DNA of 64,000 bases, from contig CP119076.1 of the NCBI GenBank assembly GCA_029027985.1, positions 558,001-622,000 of the forward strand, given 5' to 3'. Under the pieces are notes generated by a model. It saw only the letters and a program-made list of their open reading frames with translations, was not told the DNA's origin and did not search any database. This document shows, one piece after another, positions 39,306 through 52,102 of this stretch (its first letter is position 1; every line of letters begins with the position of its first letter). A program made the position numbers and the translations under genes. Origin of the DNA: Klebsiella aerogenes (lineage in GTDB: Bacteria > Pseudomonadota > Gammaproteobacteria > Enterobacterales > Enterobacteriaceae).

Positions 39306-40274
39306 TTAGCGTAGCGGTTTCTTCTTATCGTTCTGCTTGTTGACCCAGGCGTTGAGCAGCAGCGTTGCTGCCAAAATACCGCCTACCACGCCGAGCGAAA
39401 TCGCGATCGGGATGTGGTAGAAATCGACGATCAGCATCTTGATACCGATAAAGACCAGGATCACCGACAGACCGTACTTCAGCATTGAGAAGCGCTCTGC
39501 GACGCCCGCCAGCAGGAAGTACATGGCGCGCAAGCCGAGAATGGCAAACAGGTTCGACGTCAGCACGATAAACGGATCGGTCGTCACCGCGAAGATTGCC
39601 GGGATACTATCGACGGCGAAAATCACGTCGCTCAGTTCAACCAGTATCAACACTAGCAGCAGCGGCGTGGCGAACAGCACGCCGTTTTTGCGGGTGAAGA
39701 AGCGTTCGCTCTCGATTTTATCCGTCATACGCAGATGGCTGCGGATCCAACGCACCAGCGGCTTATCGCCGATCCCGGAGTCATCCTCTTTCGCCAGCGC
39801 CATTTTCACCCCGGTAAACAGCAGGAATGCGCCGAATACATACAGCAGCCACTCGAACTGAGAAATCAGCCAACTGCCGGTGAAGATCATCACGGTACGC
39901 AGGACAATCGCCCCAAGAACGCCATATACCAGTACCCGGCGCTGCAGGGCAGGCGGCACGGCGAAGTAGCTGAACAGCATTAGCCAGACGAAGACGTTAT
40001 CGACCGCCAGTGCTTTTTCAATCAGATAACCGGTGAGGAAGGCTAATGCCTGCGGATCGGCGACGGCGCGGCCCTGTGTCTGAACGAGATACCACCAGAA
40101 AGCGACGTTAAACAGCAGGGAGAGAGTGACCCACAGGATGGACCAACCGGCGGCCTGCTTCATGGTCATATTCTGCGCACCGCGCTTTCCCTGAAGCAGT
40201 AAATCGATCGCCAGCATGATGACGACGACTACAGCGAATCCACCCCATAACAACGGCGTGCCGACACTATTCAT
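39306..40274 (-). CDS. alx: Alx (YgjT), TerC-family manganese/pH-responsive membrane protein
   Basis: A 322-residue TerC-family inner-membrane protein with about nine hydrophobic segments and conserved acidic residues within them ([28 protein letters not shown]). In E. coli Alx is induced at high pH and by manganese, and takes part in Mn2+ export. The start [12 protein letters not shown] matches the family; the frame continues upstream into the riboswitch. Confidence 0.95.
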   Translation of the reverse strand: MNSVGTPLLWGGFAVVVVIMLAIDLLLQGKRGAQNMTMKQAAGWSILWVTLSLLFNVAFWWYLVQTQGRAVADPQALAFLTGYLIEKALAVDNVFVWLMLFSYFAVPPALQRRVLVYGVLGAIVLRTVMIFTGSWLISQFEWLLYVFGAFLLFTGVKMALAKEDDSGIGDKPLVRWIRSHLRMTDKIESERFFTRKNGVLFATPLLLVLILVELSDVIFAVDSIPAIFAVTTDPFIVLTSNLFAILGLRAMYFLLAGVAERFSMLKYGLSVILVFIGIKMLIVDFYHIPIAISLGVVGGILAATLLLNAWVNKQNDKKKPLR

Positions 40275-40294
40275 TACGTTATTCCTTACATAAA

Positions 40295-40480
40295 AACAAA
40301 ACGGCTGTCGTCGGAAGACGGCAGCCGCTGCGCTTTTATGCATAGACCTCGCCTTCCGGCAAGGTCTCACTTACAACAAGACGGGAAATGGATCCCTGGT
40401 CTTGTTGCCCGGCGACCGGATGCGGTTTTGCACGCATCGTAATGACGATCGACCGGCCAGGAAGTTACTCCCCTTTGCGC
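40295..40480 (-). ncRNA. alx leader riboswitch (yybP-ykoY / PRE element, Mn2+ and pH responsive)
   Basis: On the minus strand upstream of alx, the leader carries GGGGAGTA near 40466-40473, a GGCCGGTC segment, and a series of stems resembling the E. coli alx PRE RNA (SraF), a yybP-ykoY manganese riboswitch. The last stem is the hairpin CGGCTGCCGTC/GACGACAGCCG (40302-40327), followed by TTTTG, 28 bases before the alx ATG, and could be a terminator or a ribosome-site-occluding stem. Boundaries are approximate. Confidence 0.8.
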
Positions 40481-40550
40481 GTAACAAAATATTACAAGTG
40501 ATAAATGGCGTCAATGGTAGTCGACGGCCCATTTACACTCCTTTACGCGA

Positions 40551-40623
40551 TATACCCGTCATACTTCAAGCTGCAGGTGCGTAGGCTGCGTGCGTTCCTG
40601 CAACTTGAATTATTTAGGGTATA
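40551..40623. repeat. Enterobacterial palindromic element supplying the ygjR stop codon
   Basis: A 73-bp imperfect palindrome with ends TATACCC (40551-40557) and GGGTATA (40617-40623), inner arms cttcaagctgcagg and cctgcaacttgaa. It is one of the short dispersed palindromes (tatacccgtcatacttcaag type) found between genes in enterobacteria. The last two codons and stop of ygjR (ATA CCC TAA) lie inside its end. Confidence 0.75.
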
Positions 40624-41603
40624 GGTTGGGTATCCGCCGGGAAGACCACGCCGGTCTGGCGACGGATCTCGCTGAGCAGTTTTGCCGTAATACGGCTGAC
40701 CTCAAGCCCCGGATGCGCGACGTCGTTGGCTTCCACCAGCCGCGCGAACGCTTCCGCTTCATACAGCATAGTATTGATGTGCTGAGGTTGCGTGAGATCC
40801 TGCGCCTTGCCGCCGCGTGGAATAAAGGCGACTTTCTGGCATTCGGAAATTTTTTCGATCACCAGAGCGCCGTCTTCTCCCTGGATCTCGCTGGGAATAG
40901 TAGAGTCACTGACCTTTGAATGGTGCAGGGTGACGTCGAAATCACCGTAGCTCAGTACTACGGTGCCCTGACCATCGACGCCGCTCGCCAGCAGGCTGGC
41001 GCTGGCATGGACCGCGCGCGGCTCGCCCCACAGCGCCACCGCTGAGGCAAGGCAGTAAAAGCCGATGTCCATAATCGAGCCGTTGGAAAAAGCCGGGTTG
41101 AAGGTGTTCGGGTTTTCGCCGTCGAGATAACGCTGGTAGCGAGAAGAGTACTGGCAGTAGTTAATAAAGGCTTTGCGCAGCGTGCCCACTTTACCAAGCG
41201 CTTCGCGCAGCAGGAGGAAGTTTGGCAGACTGGCGGTTTTGAAGGCCTCAAATAGCACCACCTTGTTTTCTTTCGCTACCGCGATCGCGGCTTCAACTTC
41301 CTGCAGATTTGACGCCAGCGGCTTTTCGCAAATCACGTGCTTTTTATGGCTCAGAAACAGGCGGGTTTGCGGGAAGTGCAGCGAGTTCGGGCTGGCGATA
41401 TAGACCGCGTCAACGTCAGGGCTTTGCGCCAGCTCATCGAGCGAAGTAAACAGATGCTCGACCGGGTAGTCATTGGCGAAAGCTTGCGCCTGTTCAAGGC
41501 TGCGGGAGTAAATAGCGGTGAGTTTAAATTTACCGGTTTCATGGGCGGCATCGACAAACTGCTTAGTAATCCAGTTTGTGCCAACAACTGCGAAACGTAT
41601 CAT
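40614..41603 (-). CDS. ygjR: YgjR, Gfo/Idh/MocA-family oxidoreductase
   Basis: A 329-residue predicted NAD(P)-dependent dehydrogenase: N-terminal Rossmann fold (IRFAVVGTNWITKQFVDAAHE), then the EKPLASN motif near residues 93-99 with its catalytic-type Lys, and a C-terminal GFO/IDH/MocA domain. Substrate is unknown. The stop codon falls in a palindromic repeat. Confidence 0.92.
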   Translation of the reverse strand: MIRFAVVGTNWITKQFVDAAHETGKFKLTAIYSRSLEQAQAFANDYPVEHLFTSLDELAQSPDVDAVYIASPNSLHFPQTRLFLSHKKHVICEKPLASNLQEVEAAIAVAKENKVVLFEAFKTASLPNFLLLREALGKVGTLRKAFINYCQYSSRYQRYLDGENPNTFNPAFSNGSIMDIGFYCLASAVALWGEPRAVHASASLLASGVDGQGTVVLSYGDFDVTLHHSKVSDSTIPSEIQGEDGALVIEKISECQKVAFIPRGGKAQDLTQPQHINTMLYEAEAFARLVEANDVAHPGLEVSRITAKLLSEIRRQTGVVFPADTQPIP

Positions 41604-41676
41604 AAACGTTGACGAACTCCGTTAAAGGGAACCTTCCGTCACTCTAGCACGCCATGATGACAAAACGAGTGCGCTA

Positions 41677-42177
41677 TCACGCAGAACGGTTTAACGAAAG
41701 GTGCGTCAGCCACAAGCGGGTATCAAACTCCAGCTGGTGATACTGCGGCTCCATATGGCAGCAGAGCTGGTAGAAGGCTTTGTTGTGATCTTTCTCCTTC
41801 AGATGCGCCAGTTCGTGGACCACGATCATTCGCAGAAAGGCTTCCGGCGCGTCGCGAAAAACCGTCGCTACGCGGATTTCCGCTTTGGCTTTGAGTTTGC
41901 CGCCCTGAACGCGGGAAATCGCGGTATGCAGGCCGAGCGCATTTTTCAGCACGTGGATTTTACTGTCGTACATCACCTTATTAATCGGCGCCGCCCCGCG
42001 CAGATAGCGGGCCTTGAGATCCTGGGTGTATTGATATAACGCCTTATCGCTATTGACGTCGTGCCCCTGCGGATAACGTTTTTGCAGCACCTCGCCGAGA
42101 CGATCTTGCTCGATTAAGGTGGTCACCTGCGACAGCAGAGAATCGGGGTAGCCCTGGAGGTACGGTAGCGTGTTCAT
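41677..42177 (-). CDS. ygjP: YgjP, M48-like metal-dependent UTP pyrophosphatase
   Basis: A 166-residue DUF45/M48-type protein. The metal-binding motif HELAHLKEKDHNKAF is present near residues 116-130. E. coli YgjP is described as a UTP pyrophosphatase despite its metalloprotease-like motif. Length matches (167 aa). It is divergent from rlmG with a 70-bp gap. Confidence 0.92.
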   Translation of the reverse strand: MNTLPYLQGYPDSLLSQVTTLIEQDRLGEVLQKRYPQGHDVNSDKALYQYTQDLKARYLRGAAPINKVMYDSKIHVLKNALGLHTAISRVQGGKLKAKAEIRVATVFRDAPEAFLRMIVVHELAHLKEKDHNKAFYQLCCHMEPQYHQLEFDTRLWLTHLSLNRSA

Positions 42178-42247
42178 GGTGAAAAAAGTTTACTTCTCCG
42201 GAGAATTAAGCGATAACACGCGCGAATTTTAGCATTTCGGAGGGGCG

Positions 42248-43378
42248 ATGAGCCAGGTAGAGTTAAACGGTGAGTTATTCACATTAGAGCGGTTCCCACC
42301 TAACGCTGAAGAAGAAGCGCTTCAGGCATGGGAAGCGGCGGATGAATATCTGCTGCAACAGGTGAATGACGTCGACGGCCTGACGCTCATCTTCAACGAC
42401 GGCTTCGGCGCGATCTCCTGTGCGCTGGCGGAGCGTAACCCGGTCAGCATCAACGACTCTTATATTTCCGAGTTGGCGACTCGCCACAACCTACGGATGA
42501 ACGGCCTCGATGAGGAGAGCGTGCGCTTTCAGGATAGCCTGAGCCCGCTGCCGGCCGCGCCGGCGCTGGTGCTGATTAAAGTGCCAAAACAGCTGGCGCT
42601 GCTGGAACAGCAGTTGCGTGCGCTGCGAGAGGTCGTGACGCCGGAAACCCGAATCATTGCCGCAGCGAAAGCCCGTGACGTCCACAACTCGACGCTGGCG
42701 CTGTTTGAAAAAATTCTCGGTACCACCACCACTTCGCTGGCGTGGAAAAAAGCGCGTTTGATTCACTGCGTTTTCACTGCGCCTAAGCTTGCCGATGCGC
42801 CGCAAACCCACAGCTGGAAGCTGGACGGTACGCCGTGGACTATCCATAACCATGCCAACGTCTTTGCCCGCAGCGGTCTGGATATTGGCGCGCGCTTCTT
42901 CCTCGAACATCTGCCGTCCGATCTGGAAGGCGAGATCGCCGACCTCGGTTGCGGCAACGGGGTGATTGGCCTGCAGGCGCTGGCGCAGAACCCGAACGCC
43001 AGCGTGATGTTTACCGATGAGTCGCATATGGCAGTGGCTTCCAGCCGTTTGAACGTCGAGCACAACCTGCCGGATGATATCGAACGCTGCGAATTTATGG
43101 TGAACAACTCGCTCTCCGGTATTGAGCCGGATCGCTTTACGGCGATTCTGTGCAACCCGCCGTTCCATCAGCAGCATGCGATTACCGACCATATCGCCTG
43201 GCAGATGTTTAACGACGCCCGCCGCAGTCTGAAATACGGCGGCGAGCTGTATGTGGTTGGCAACCGCCATCTTGACTACTTTCGTAAACTGAAGCGTGCT
43301 TTCGGCAACTGCACCACCATCGCCACCAACAATAAGTTTGTGATTTTGAAAGCGACGAAAGTGCGTAAACAGCGTTAA
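42248..43378 (+). CDS. rlmG: RlmG, 23S rRNA m2G1835 methyltransferase
   Basis: A 376-residue class I methyltransferase that adds the N2-methyl group to G1835 of 23S rRNA. It has an RsmC-like duplicated architecture: a degenerate N-terminal domain (about residues 1-180) and a catalytic C-terminal domain with the SAM motif [14 protein letters not shown] near residues 237-250 and the N2-guanine motif NPPFHQ. Confidence 0.95.
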   Translation: MSQVELNGELFTLERFPPNAEEEALQAWEAADEYLLQQVNDVDGLTLIFNDGFGAISCALAERNPVSINDSYISELATRHNLRMNGLDEESVRFQDSLSPLPAAPALVLIKVPKQLALLEQQLRALREVVTPETRIIAAAKARDVHNSTLALFEKILGTTTTSLAWKKARLIHCVFTAPKLADAPQTHSWKLDGTPWTIHNHANVFARSGLDIGARFFLEHLPSDLEGEIADLGCGNGVIGLQALAQNPNASVMFTDESHMAVASSRLNVEHNLPDDIERCEFMVNNSLSGIEPDRFTAILCNPPFHQQHAITDHIAWQMFNDARRSLKYGGELYVVGNRHLDYFRKLKRAFGNCTTIATNNKFVILKATKVRKQR

Positions 43379-43396
43379 GGCAGGGTGCTCCTCCCC

Positions 43397-43430
43397 CGGC
43401 TTGCGGCTATCGCCTTAGCCGGGCTACCCA
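43397..43430. repeat. REP palindrome between rlmG and fadH
   Basis: cccggcttgcggc...gccttagccgggctac is a REP-type palindrome in the 67-bp gap between the convergent genes rlmG and fadH. Confidence 0.7.
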
Positions 43431-43445
43431 CCGTCCCGGCGCCTG

Positions 43446-45509
<2,064 letters not shown>

Positions 45510-45591
45510 TTACTAATTTAGCCGTCGTAGAGAAAAAGGGAAAAGGGGAGTGCGGTGATTGTGATGGGATTCAAAGAACGGAACACGTTGT

Positions 45592-45770
45592 CCCTCACCC
45601 CGGCCCTCTCCCAAAGGGAGAGGGGGAAAGTCGGACCGGCACTGATATTCAACGCTAGTGCCGAACGGTTCCCTCTCCCACCGGGAGAGGGGGAAAGTCG
45701 GACCGGCACCGATATTCAACGCTAGTGCCGAACGGTTCCCTCTCCCACCGGGAGAGGGTTAGGGTGAGGG
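45592..45770. repeat. REP-type repeats at the fadH/lsrK junction
   Basis: Three palindromes of the ccctctccc...gggagaggg type lie between the 5' end of fadH and the 3' end of lsrK. The last two belong to near-identical 67-bp units (ccctctccca at 45671 and 45738), separated by the segment cggaccggcacNgatattcaacgctagtgccg. The end of the array encodes the last residues and stop of lsrK. Confidence 0.85.
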
Positions 45771-47351
45771 TGCTACGCGTTGGCGGCGCTCCAGACCCGG
45801 CGCTTGCCACATCGAGGTGGTCAATCCGCTATCCACCAGGCCCAACTGATCGGCATACACTGACTGCCACTTGCTCATCATCTCCTGATATAGATCGCGA
45901 TGCTGCGGATTGGGAGTAAAGACCCGATGCCAGCTCACCAGTTTTTCCCCGGCGCTGGCCATATCGCTATACAGCCCGGCGCCGGTTCCGGCGGCGATGG
46001 CGCAGCCGAGGGCGGTGGCTTCGCGGACCACCGGCACCCGCACCGGCAGGCCGGTGACGTCGCTGAGGATCTGACTCCACAGTGTTCCCTTCGAGCCGCC
46101 GCCGGCAAACACCAGGCTATCGAATGTTACCCCGGAGAACTGCGAAATCTGCGCCAGGTTGCAGGCGGAGACAATCGCCGCGTTCTCCTCCAGCGCGCGG
46201 AACAGGGTGGCTTTATTGCACTTCTCCGGGTCGATGGAGAGGTTAATAAATGACGGCGCGGCGTGGTACCACTGCTTAAAGTGCATGGCATCGGAAAAAA
46301 TCGGCATCACCCCATGCGAACCCGCCGGTACGCGGCTGGCCATCTCTTCCAGTAGTGAATAGGCATCGACGCCGAGGCGCTCGGCGATCAGTTTTTCTTC
46401 GGCGCAGAAGGCGTCGCGGAACCAGCGCATGGTCAGGCCGGTAAAGAAGCTGATGGATTCGGCCTGCGCCATACCGGGGATGACATGCGGGTTTACGCGA
46501 ATGTTCATCTCCGGGTCGGTGCGCACTTCCGGCAGATTCACGACCTGCTGCCAGAAGGTGCCGCCAAGCACCGCCGTTTGCCCGGCGCGCACCACGCCGA
46601 GCCCCAGGCAGCCGAGCTGTACGTCGCCGCCGCCCATCACGACCGGCGTGCCGACGCGCAGGCCGCTTTGCTGCGCCGCCGTTGCGGTCACTGTGCCTAA
46701 TACCGTGCCGGTCTCTTTCACCGGCGAGAGAATATCGGCGCGCAGCCCGGCCATGTCCAGCAGCGCCGGGCGCCAGTCGCGACTGAACAGATCGAGCATA
46801 CCGGTCGTTCCGGCGTTGGACGGATCGACCGCCAGCTCGCCGGAAAGCTTCGCTGCCAGCCAGTCGCTAATCATGGTGATGGTCGCCGCTTTACGATAGA
46901 TATCCGGGCGATGATGCGCCAACCACAGCAGGCGCGGCATGGCGCTCAGCGCCAGGGTTTGGCCGGAAACACTGTACACCTCGGATTCAAAGCGGTCGTC
47001 GTGGATCTCCTTGAGCTCCGCCACTTCGCGGCTGGCGCGGGCATCAACGTTGGCGCAGGCCCAAATCGCCTCGCCGTCGCGGTCATAAAGGACGATGCCT
47101 TCGCGCATCGAACAGCAGGCGACGGACTGAATATCCGCAGGGGAAAGCCGGGCGGCGTCGAGCGCCTGGCGGATGCACTGACAGGCCAGTTGCCAGTTGG
47201 TGGTGAGGTCGAACTCCATCGAGCCAGGGACGTTATCGACGCTCAGGTGTTTCCATTCGGCCTGGCCTACCGCCACCTGGCGGCCATTGAGATCGAAAAT
47301 AACCGCCCGAATGCTGCCGGTCCCGGCATCTAACGCTAACAGGTAACTCAT
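45759..47351 (-). CDS. lsrK: LsrK, autoinducer-2 kinase
   Basis: A 530-residue FGGY-family carbohydrate kinase that phosphorylates AI-2 (the open DPD form) on entry, giving the inducer phospho-AI-2. Motifs: [16 protein letters not shown] at the N-terminus, [13 protein letters not shown] and [16 protein letters not shown] in the C-terminal half. The last residues (RVAPSP and TAA) are read from the adjoining REP element. It is probably co-transcribed with lsrR, 37 bp upstream. Confidence 0.95.
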   Translation of the reverse strand: MSYLLALDAGTGSIRAVIFDLNGRQVAVGQAEWKHLSVDNVPGSMEFDLTTNWQLACQCIRQALDAARLSPADIQSVACCSMREGIVLYDRDGEAIWACANVDARASREVAELKEIHDDRFESEVYSVSGQTLALSAMPRLLWLAHHRPDIYRKAATITMISDWLAAKLSGELAVDPSNAGTTGMLDLFSRDWRPALLDMAGLRADILSPVKETGTVLGTVTATAAQQSGLRVGTPVVMGGGDVQLGCLGLGVVRAGQTAVLGGTFWQQVVNLPEVRTDPEMNIRVNPHVIPGMAQAESISFFTGLTMRWFRDAFCAEEKLIAERLGVDAYSLLEEMASRVPAGSHGVMPIFSDAMHFKQWYHAAPSFINLSIDPEKCNKATLFRALEENAAIVSACNLAQISQFSGVTFDSLVFAGGGSKGTLWSQILSDVTGLPVRVPVVREATALGCAIAAGTGAGLYSDMASAGEKLVSWHRVFTPNPQHRDLYQEMMSKWQSVYADQLGLVDSGLTTSMWQAPGLERRQRVAPSP

Positions 47352-47388
47352 GACATGCGCCTCGCTGTTGTCGCGCGGCGCAGGGCCC

Positions 47389-48360
47389 TCAGGAGGCCAG
47401 CGTGAGCACCGCGCGTGCTGTTGTCTCTTCCGTTACCAGGCCATTGATGCGCTTGCCGACAAGGGCGGCATAAATCGCCTGCGCTTTTTCTTCTCCCCCG
47501 GCGACGCCGACGATGGTCGGCAGCTGCGCCAGTTCATCGAGGGTCACGCCGAGGAGTTCCCGATGGATCTCCAGTCCTTCTACCGGCCGACCATCGGCCT
47601 GCAGGAAATAGCCTAAAATGTCGCCGACCGCGCCTTTACGCGCGTACATCAACTGTTCGCCCTCGCTGATGTAGCCAGAGCGCAAAATCGTGGCGTCGCG
47701 GCGCTGATCGATAGCGCCGATGCCAACTACCGCCGCATCCGCCGCCGTTGCCGCCAGCATGACATCGCGCACGCTTGACTCGCGGCGCAGGATCTCCGCG
47801 ACATCCGCCGAAGAGACCCGCAGCGGCGCCGGGATAATGCTGACGCTGCAGGCGGCATCCAGTTGGCCGATGCCGGTCATATAGGGGCCGACACCGCCGG
47901 AAAGCGTCACCAGCCGCACCTGCTGCGAACCAATAAACCCGCTGAGGTGCTGCAGGCAGCTCATCGTGGCTTCGCCGAAGCCGACCGCCAGCAGCTGCCC
48001 CGGCTGCAGAATGCCCATCAGCGACTGCGCCGCGCCGATGCCCAGCCGGGTATTCATCGGCGGGGTGTTCAGTGCCGGCAGCACGCGGGCGATCTTGAGG
48101 CCAAAACGTTGCTGCAGTTCGCTCTCCAGCGCCAGACAGCCTTCATAGCGCGAGTTAATCTGCACGCGGATCACCCCGGACTGACGCCCTTTTTCCAGCA
48201 GGCGGGAAATCTTCAACCGCGGCAACCCTAAACGCTCGCCGATGTCATTCTGCGTCAGGCCGTCGTGGTAGTAACACCACGCCACCCGCGCCACCAGCTC
48301 CTCCTCGGCTAACGCCAGTCCGGCGTAGCGGTTCTCTTCCGTAATGCGTTTTTCGCTCAT
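47389..48360 (-). CDS. lsrR: LsrR, repressor of the lsr genes
   Basis: A 323-residue SorC/DeoR-type repressor: helix-turn-helix near residues 38-60 ([20 protein letters not shown]) and a sugar-phosphate-binding C-terminal domain. LsrR represses both lsrK-lsrR and lsrACDBFG until phospho-AI-2 binds. It is divergent from lsrA across 218 bp. Confidence 0.95.
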   Translation of the reverse strand: MSEKRITEENRYAGLALAEEELVARVAWCYYHDGLTQNDIGERLGLPRLKISRLLEKGRQSGVIRVQINSRYEGCLALESELQQRFGLKIARVLPALNTPPMNTRLGIGAAQSLMGILQPGQLLAVGFGEATMSCLQHLSGFIGSQQVRLVTLSGGVGPYMTGIGQLDAACSVSIIPAPLRVSSADVAEILRRESSVRDVMLAATAADAAVVGIGAIDQRRDATILRSGYISEGEQLMYARKGAVGDILGYFLQADGRPVEGLEIHRELLGVTLDELAQLPTIVGVAGGEEKAQAIYAALVGKRINGLVTEETTARAVLTLAS

Positions 48361-48578
48361 AAATTGAACTCTTATAAAAATTTAGATCATATGTTCGTTA
48401 TTGCGTGGTCGGAAAATGTGAGCCGACTGGCAAAACGGATCTTTCATTGCTGGCGCATTTTTTCCTGACGATCTAAAGCAGAAAACTGTGATCTTCGCAC
48501 GGTTGTAAATATAGTTCACCGTCTACGCTTTTGAACATTATTAAATTTAAAAATCATTTGTTCAAATGAGGCGAGACG
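48361..48578. promoter_or_regulatory. Divergent lsrR/lsrA control region
   Basis: Near lsrA, TTGAACA (48531-48537) and TGTTCAA (48559-48565) form a perfect 7-bp inverted repeat with 21 bases between, a good candidate LsrR operator; a related half, atatgttcg, lies near the lsrR start (about 48389-48397). TGTGA half-sites occur near 48417 and 48487 but neither makes a convincing full CRP site, although lsr genes are CRP-dependent in E. coli. Confidence 0.55.
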
Positions 48579-50066
48579 ATGAAGCCATTGCTTGAAGCTC
48601 GGCAAATCTGCAAACAGTTTTCCGGTGTTGCCGTGCTGAAGGGCATCGACTTCACGCTATGCGCGGGGCAGGTACATGCGCTAATGGGCGGCAACGGCGC
48701 GGGCAAATCGACGCTGATGAAGATCATTGCCGGTGTCGAAACGCCGGACAGCGGTGAACTGACGCTCGGCGAACGCGCGTTTGCGCGCCTTAACCCGTCG
48801 TTGGCCCATCAGTTGGGCATCTATCTGGTACCGCAGGAGCCGATGCTGTTTCCTAATCTGACGGTGCGCGAGAACATTCTCTTCCGTTTGCCGAAGCGGG
48901 CGGACACCGCCGCGCGGCTGCAGGAAAAACTGCAGCAGCTTCACTGCCAGATCAACCTTGATGCCAGCGCCAGCACGCTTGAAGTGGCCGACCAGCAAAT
49001 GGTCGAGATCCTGCGTGGATTGATGCATGAAGCGCGGATCCTGATCCTCGATGAACCTACCGCCTCGTTAACGCCGGGCGAAACGGATCGGCTGTTTCGC
49101 CAGATCCGCGCGTTACAGGAGCTTGGCGTTGGGGTCGTGTTTATCTCGCACAAATTGCCCGAAATCCGTCAGCTTGCCAGCCATGTTTCGGTGATGCGCG
49201 ACGGCGCGGTGGTGCTGAGCGGCGAGACTGCGGAGTACAACGACAGCCAGCTGATTGGCGCGATGACGCCTGTCAGCCGCGACCATGCGCTGAGCGACGC
49301 GCAAAAACTTTGGCTGGCGCTACCAGGCAACCGGCGCACCCAGCCACAGGATTTCCCGGTACTGCGGGTGGAGGATCTGACCGGCGAAGGATTTATCGAT
49401 CTCAATCTGGAGATCCGCGCCGGTGAGATCGTCGGCCTGGCGGGGTTGGTGGGATCCGGGCGCACCGAATTTGCCGAAACGCTGTACGGCCTGCGCCCGC
49501 CGCGCGCCGGGAGGGTGTGGCTGGAGAATCGCGAGATTAGCCGTGACAGCACGCGCGCCAGACTTGCCAGCGGGCTGGTGTATCTGCCGGAAGATCGCCA
49601 GGTCTCCGGGTTGTTTCTGGACGCGCCGGTACGCTGGAATACGGTGATGTTCAATCAGCCGTCGTGGTGGCAGCAGGGGAAGCGGGAGGCGGCGGTGGTC
49701 GAACGCTATCACCGGGCGCTGGGTATCAAGCTGGCGCACGGCGACCAGCCGGTACGTACCCTCTCCGGCGGCAACCAGCAGAAGGTGCTGCTGGCGCGTT
49801 GCCTTGAGGCCAACCCGCTGCTGCTGATCGTCGATGAGCCGACGCGCGGCGTGGATGTCTCCGCTCGCGCCGATATTTATCAACTGCTGAAAAGCGTCGC
49901 CGCGCAAAACGTGGCGGTGTTGATGATTTCTTCTGACCTTGATGAGTTCGTTGGCCTGGCCGACCGGGTGCTGGTGATGCACCAGGGCAGGCAGAGCGGT
50001 GAGCTGGCGCGGCAGGCGGTGACCGTCGATCGCATGATGACCCTGGCCTTCGGAGGGCAGGCATGA
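48579..50066 (+). CDS. lsrA: LsrA, AI-2 ABC transporter ATPase
   Basis: A 495-residue double-ATPase of the sugar ABC type. First domain: Walker [10 protein letters not shown] (about residues 36-44) and Walker [11 protein letters not shown]. Second domain: altered Walker A ([12 protein letters not shown]), signature [13 protein letters not shown] and [13 protein letters not shown]. It energises LsrCD for AI-2 import. It overlaps lsrC by 4 bases. Confidence 0.95.
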   Translation: MKPLLEARQICKQFSGVAVLKGIDFTLCAGQVHALMGGNGAGKSTLMKIIAGVETPDSGELTLGERAFARLNPSLAHQLGIYLVPQEPMLFPNLTVRENILFRLPKRADTAARLQEKLQQLHCQINLDASASTLEVADQQMVEILRGLMHEARILILDEPTASLTPGETDRLFRQIRALQELGVGVVFISHKLPEIRQLASHVSVMRDGAVVLSGETAEYNDSQLIGAMTPVSRDHALSDAQKLWLALPGNRRTQPQDFPVLRVEDLTGEGFIDLNLEIRAGEIVGLAGLVGSGRTEFAETLYGLRPPRAGRVWLENREISRDSTRARLASGLVYLPEDRQVSGLFLDAPVRWNTVMFNQPSWWQQGKREAAVVERYHRALGIKLAHGDQPVRTLSGGNQQKVLLARCLEANPLLLIVDEPTRGVDVSARADIYQLLKSVAAQNVAVLMISSDLDEFVGLADRVLVMHQGRQSGELARQAVTVDRMMTLAFGGQA

Positions 50067-51097
50067 AAATGTTACTGAGAAATCGCGAACTGAGCGCTTT
50101 CTTCGCCATTGTGGCGCTGTTCGTGGTGCTGGTGGCGCTCAATCCGGCTTATTTCAGCCTGCAGACGCTGGCGATGATTTTCGCCAGTTCGCAGATCCTC
50201 TGTCTGCTGGCGTTGGGAGCGACGCTGGTGATGTTGACCCGCAATATCGACGTTTCGGTAGGATCGACCGTCGGGCTGTGCGCCATCGCCGTCGGCGTGG
50301 CGTTGAACAACGGTTACGGTCTGGCGACGGCTATCGCCTTCGCGTTGGCGATCGGCGCGCTGGCCGGAGCCTTTAATGGTCTGTTGGTGGTGGGGCTGCG
50401 TATCCCGGCAATCGTCGCCACCCTCGGCACGCTCGGTCTGTACCGCGGGGTGATGCTGCTGTGGACCGGCGGCAAATGGATTGAAGGGTTACCCGACAGC
50501 CTGAAATCGCTATCAGAACCGGCGTTTATCGGCGTGTCGCCGCTGGGCTGGCTGGTGCTGGCGCTACTGCTGGCGGGCGGTTGGCTGCTGTCGCGTACCG
50601 CTTTCGGACGCGATTTCTATGCCGTCGGCGATAACCTTGCCGCCGCGCGTCAACTGGGCGTGGCGGTCAACCGCACGCGGATGCTGGCTTTTACCCTCAA
50701 CGGCATGCTGGCGGCCTGCGCCGGGATCGTCTTCGCCGCGCAGATTGGCTTTGTTCCTAACCAGACCGGCAGCGGGCTGGAGATGAAAGCGATTGCCGCC
50801 TGCGTACTCGGCGGGATCTCGCTGCTCGGCGGTACCGGAACCCTGCTGGGCGCGTTTCTCGGCGCTTTTTTCCTTACCCAAATCGATACTGTGCTGGTGC
50901 TGTTCCGCCTGCCTGCGTGGTGGAATGACTTTATCGCCGGCCTGGTGCTGCTCGGCGTCCTGGTGCTTGATGGCCGCCTGCGTCAGGCACTGGCTCGCCA
51001 TCAGCGGGCGCTGAAGTACAGCCGGTTCCAGCCTGGCAATAAAGGGGGCAAGCAGGTCGCCCGCTTTCCCGAGCGCAAAAGTAAAGAGGTGGCGTAA
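50063..51097 (+). CDS. lsrC: LsrC, AI-2 ABC transporter permease
   Basis: A 344-residue membrane permease of the branched/ribose type with about nine hydrophobic segments. Landmarks: [18 protein letters not shown] near residues 55-72, [16 protein letters not shown], and [16 protein letters not shown]. The C-terminal 35 residues are basic and cytoplasmic. It pairs with LsrD; lsrD starts directly after its stop. Confidence 0.95.
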   Translation: MKMLLRNRELSAFFAIVALFVVLVALNPAYFSLQTLAMIFASSQILCLLALGATLVMLTRNIDVSVGSTVGLCAIAVGVALNNGYGLATAIAFALAIGALAGAFNGLLVVGLRIPAIVATLGTLGLYRGVMLLWTGGKWIEGLPDSLKSLSEPAFIGVSPLGWLVLALLLAGGWLLSRTAFGRDFYAVGDNLAAARQLGVAVNRTRMLAFTLNGMLAACAGIVFAAQIGFVPNQTGSGLEMKAIAACVLGGISLLGGTGTLLGAFLGAFFLTQIDTVLVLFRLPAWWNDFIAGLVLLGVLVLDGRLRQALARHQRALKYSRFQPGNKGGKQVARFPERKSKEVA

Positions 51098-52102
51098 ATG
51101 AAGCTTAAGCTTAACTGGGAAAGCGCGCTGCTGGCGTTGCTGATACTGGAAATCCTGCTGTTTGGCGCGCTGAACCCGCGCATGTTGGATCTCAATATGC
51201 TGCTGTTCAGCACCAGCGATTTTATCTGCATTGGGATTGTGGCGCTGCCGCTGACCCTGGTGATCATCAGCGGCGGGATTGATATTTCGCTGGGCTCGAC
51301 GATCGGCCTGTGCGCCATCGCCCTCGGGGTGATGACCCAGGCGGGGTGGCCGCTGTGGCTGGCGGTGTCGTTGACCCTGCTGCTGGGCCTGCTGTGCGGA
51401 TTGGTCAACGCGGCGCTGATTCACTACACCGGCATCAGCCCGCTGGTGATCACCCTCGGTACGCTGTATCTGTACGGCGGCGGGGCGTTGCTGCTCTCCG
51501 GGTTGGCGGGCGCCACCGGCTACGAAGGGATTGGCGGCTTTCCCGATAGCTTCACCGCCTTTGCAAATTTAACGCTGGCGGGCCTGCCGCTTCCGCTGGT
51601 GTTGTTTGCCGTCATCACCTTTTTCTTCTGGCTACTGGCTCACCGTGGGCGCTTTGGCCGTCACCTCTTTTTGCTGGGACAAAACCCGCGCGCCGCGCGC
51701 TATGCCGCGCTGTCGGTGAACGGCATACCGTATGTGTTGTATGGACTGGTCGGCGTCGCCTCGGCGGTGGCGGCATTGGTGATGGTTTCTTATTACGGCT
51801 CGGCGCGTTCGGATTTAGGCCGCGATTTGCTGATGCCGGCGCTGACCGCGGCGGTGCTCGGCGGCGCCAATATTTACGGCGGATCGGGGTCGATATTGGG
51901 TACCGCGCTGGCGGCATTGCTGGTGGGGTATCTGCAACAAGGTTTACAGATGGTCGGCATCCCCAACCAGGTGTCGAGCGCGCTGTCAGGGGCGCTGTTG
52001 GTTGTGGTGGTGATGGGGCGTTCGCTGAGTCTGCACCGTGAATGGCTGCGGGCGACGTGGCGGCGTCTTTTCTCGCGAAGAACAATCGGAGCACAACAAT
52101 GA
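51098..52102 (+). CDS. lsrD: LsrD, AI-2 ABC transporter permease
   Basis: A 334-residue permease paralogous to LsrC. Landmarks: [20 protein letters not shown] near residues 53-72, [16 protein letters not shown], and [19 protein letters not shown]. It forms the AI-2 channel with LsrC. Its stop overlaps the lsrB start (ATGA). Confidence 0.95.
   Translation: MKLKLNWESALLALLILEILLFGALNPRMLDLNMLLFSTSDFICIGIVALPLTLVIISGGIDISLGSTIGLCAIALGVMTQAGWPLWLAVSLTLLLGLLCGLVNAALIHYTGISPLVITLGTLYLYGGGALLLSGLAGATGYEGIGGFPDSFTAFANLTLAGLPLPLVLFAVITFFFWLLAHRGRFGRHLFLLGQNPRAARYAALSVNGIPYVLYGLVGVASAVAALVMVSYYGSARSDLGRDLLMPALTAAVLGGANIYGGSGSILGTALAALLVGYLQQGLQMVGIPNQVSSALSGALLVVVVMGRSLSLHREWLRATWRRLFSRRTIGAQQ

Noticed and set aside
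41677..42177. YgjP as a metalloprotease
   Set aside because: The HELAH motif suggests a protease, but the E. coli orthologue is described as a UTP pyrophosphatase, so I kept the latter call.
45540..45720. Small frames between fadH and lsrK
   Set aside because: They consist of translated REP repeats with no homology and no ribosome-binding site.
48481..48500. CRP site in the lsrR-lsrA gap around tgtgatcttcgcac
   Set aside because: Only the left half matches; the right half has wrong spacing and sequence, so I do not call a CRP site although regulation by CRP is expected.
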